From: WVZL01 sp041862375
GTDB lineage: Bacteria > Acidobacteriota > Aminicenantia > Aminicenantales > Aminicenantaceae
Assembly: GCA_041862375.1 (NCBI GenBank)
Contig: JBGVTE010000062.1
Coordinates: 1 to 5,019, forward strand
Direction: 5' to 3'
DNA length: 5,019 nt
Made by a program: the position numbers and the translations under genes. The notes under the pieces were generated by a model. The model was not told where the DNA came from. It ran no database searches and worked only from the letters and a program-made list of their open reading frames with translations. Positions within the stretch are counted from its first letter, which is position 1. Every line of letters begins with the position of its first letter. Below, piece after piece: positions 5,001 through 5,019 of this stretch.

Positions 5001-5019
5001 CCTTAAGGACCTTGCTTTC

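Overview
The window is AT-rich bacterial DNA. Strong GGAGG-type ribosome binding sites, a sigma-70-type promoter (TTGACA-N17-TATAGA), a lipobox and a Sec signal peptide all point to Bacteria. Nothing pins down the lineage. A TPR protein with proline-rich repeats beside uncharacterised secreted proteins would fit an uncultivated phylum, but that is only an impression. Every gene I can support is on the minus strand, so the window reads right to left.

Right part (3705-5019): a membrane-anchored TPR protein with six 10-residue Pro-rich repeats ahead of one transmembrane helix. Its frame stays open to the right edge, so the true start may lie outside. Just downstream (3608-3688) are a consensus promoter and a very recognisable 5' half of a tRNA-Thr(CGU). 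The homology stops abruptly at the end of the anticodon stem, and no T-arm or good 3' acceptor strand follows. This looks like a truncated tRNA and possibly a junction between resident and acquired DNA.

Middle part (1170-3517): a compact three-gene operon. It encodes a 512-aa secreted protein of unknown function, a 226-aa membrane protein built from two tandem copies of one module (1 nt after the first gene), and a 30-aa lipoprotein-like peptide with an ideal ribosome binding site. The three products would be exported, in the inner membrane and lipid-anchored respectively, which suggests an envelope-related function.

Spacer (770-1169): no convincing gene. It holds several inverted repeats, a putative promoter (TTGCAA-N16-TATAAT) and a possible structured RNA with overlapping alternative stems next to a Shine-Dalgarno sequence.

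Left part (1-769): a second compact operon of small proteins: a 47-aa charged helix, a 106-aa multi-helix membrane protein and a membrane protein of at least 99 aa that runs off the left edge. Spacings of 1 and 4 nt imply translational coupling. A holin-like or envelope role is possible, but no family is recognised with confidence.
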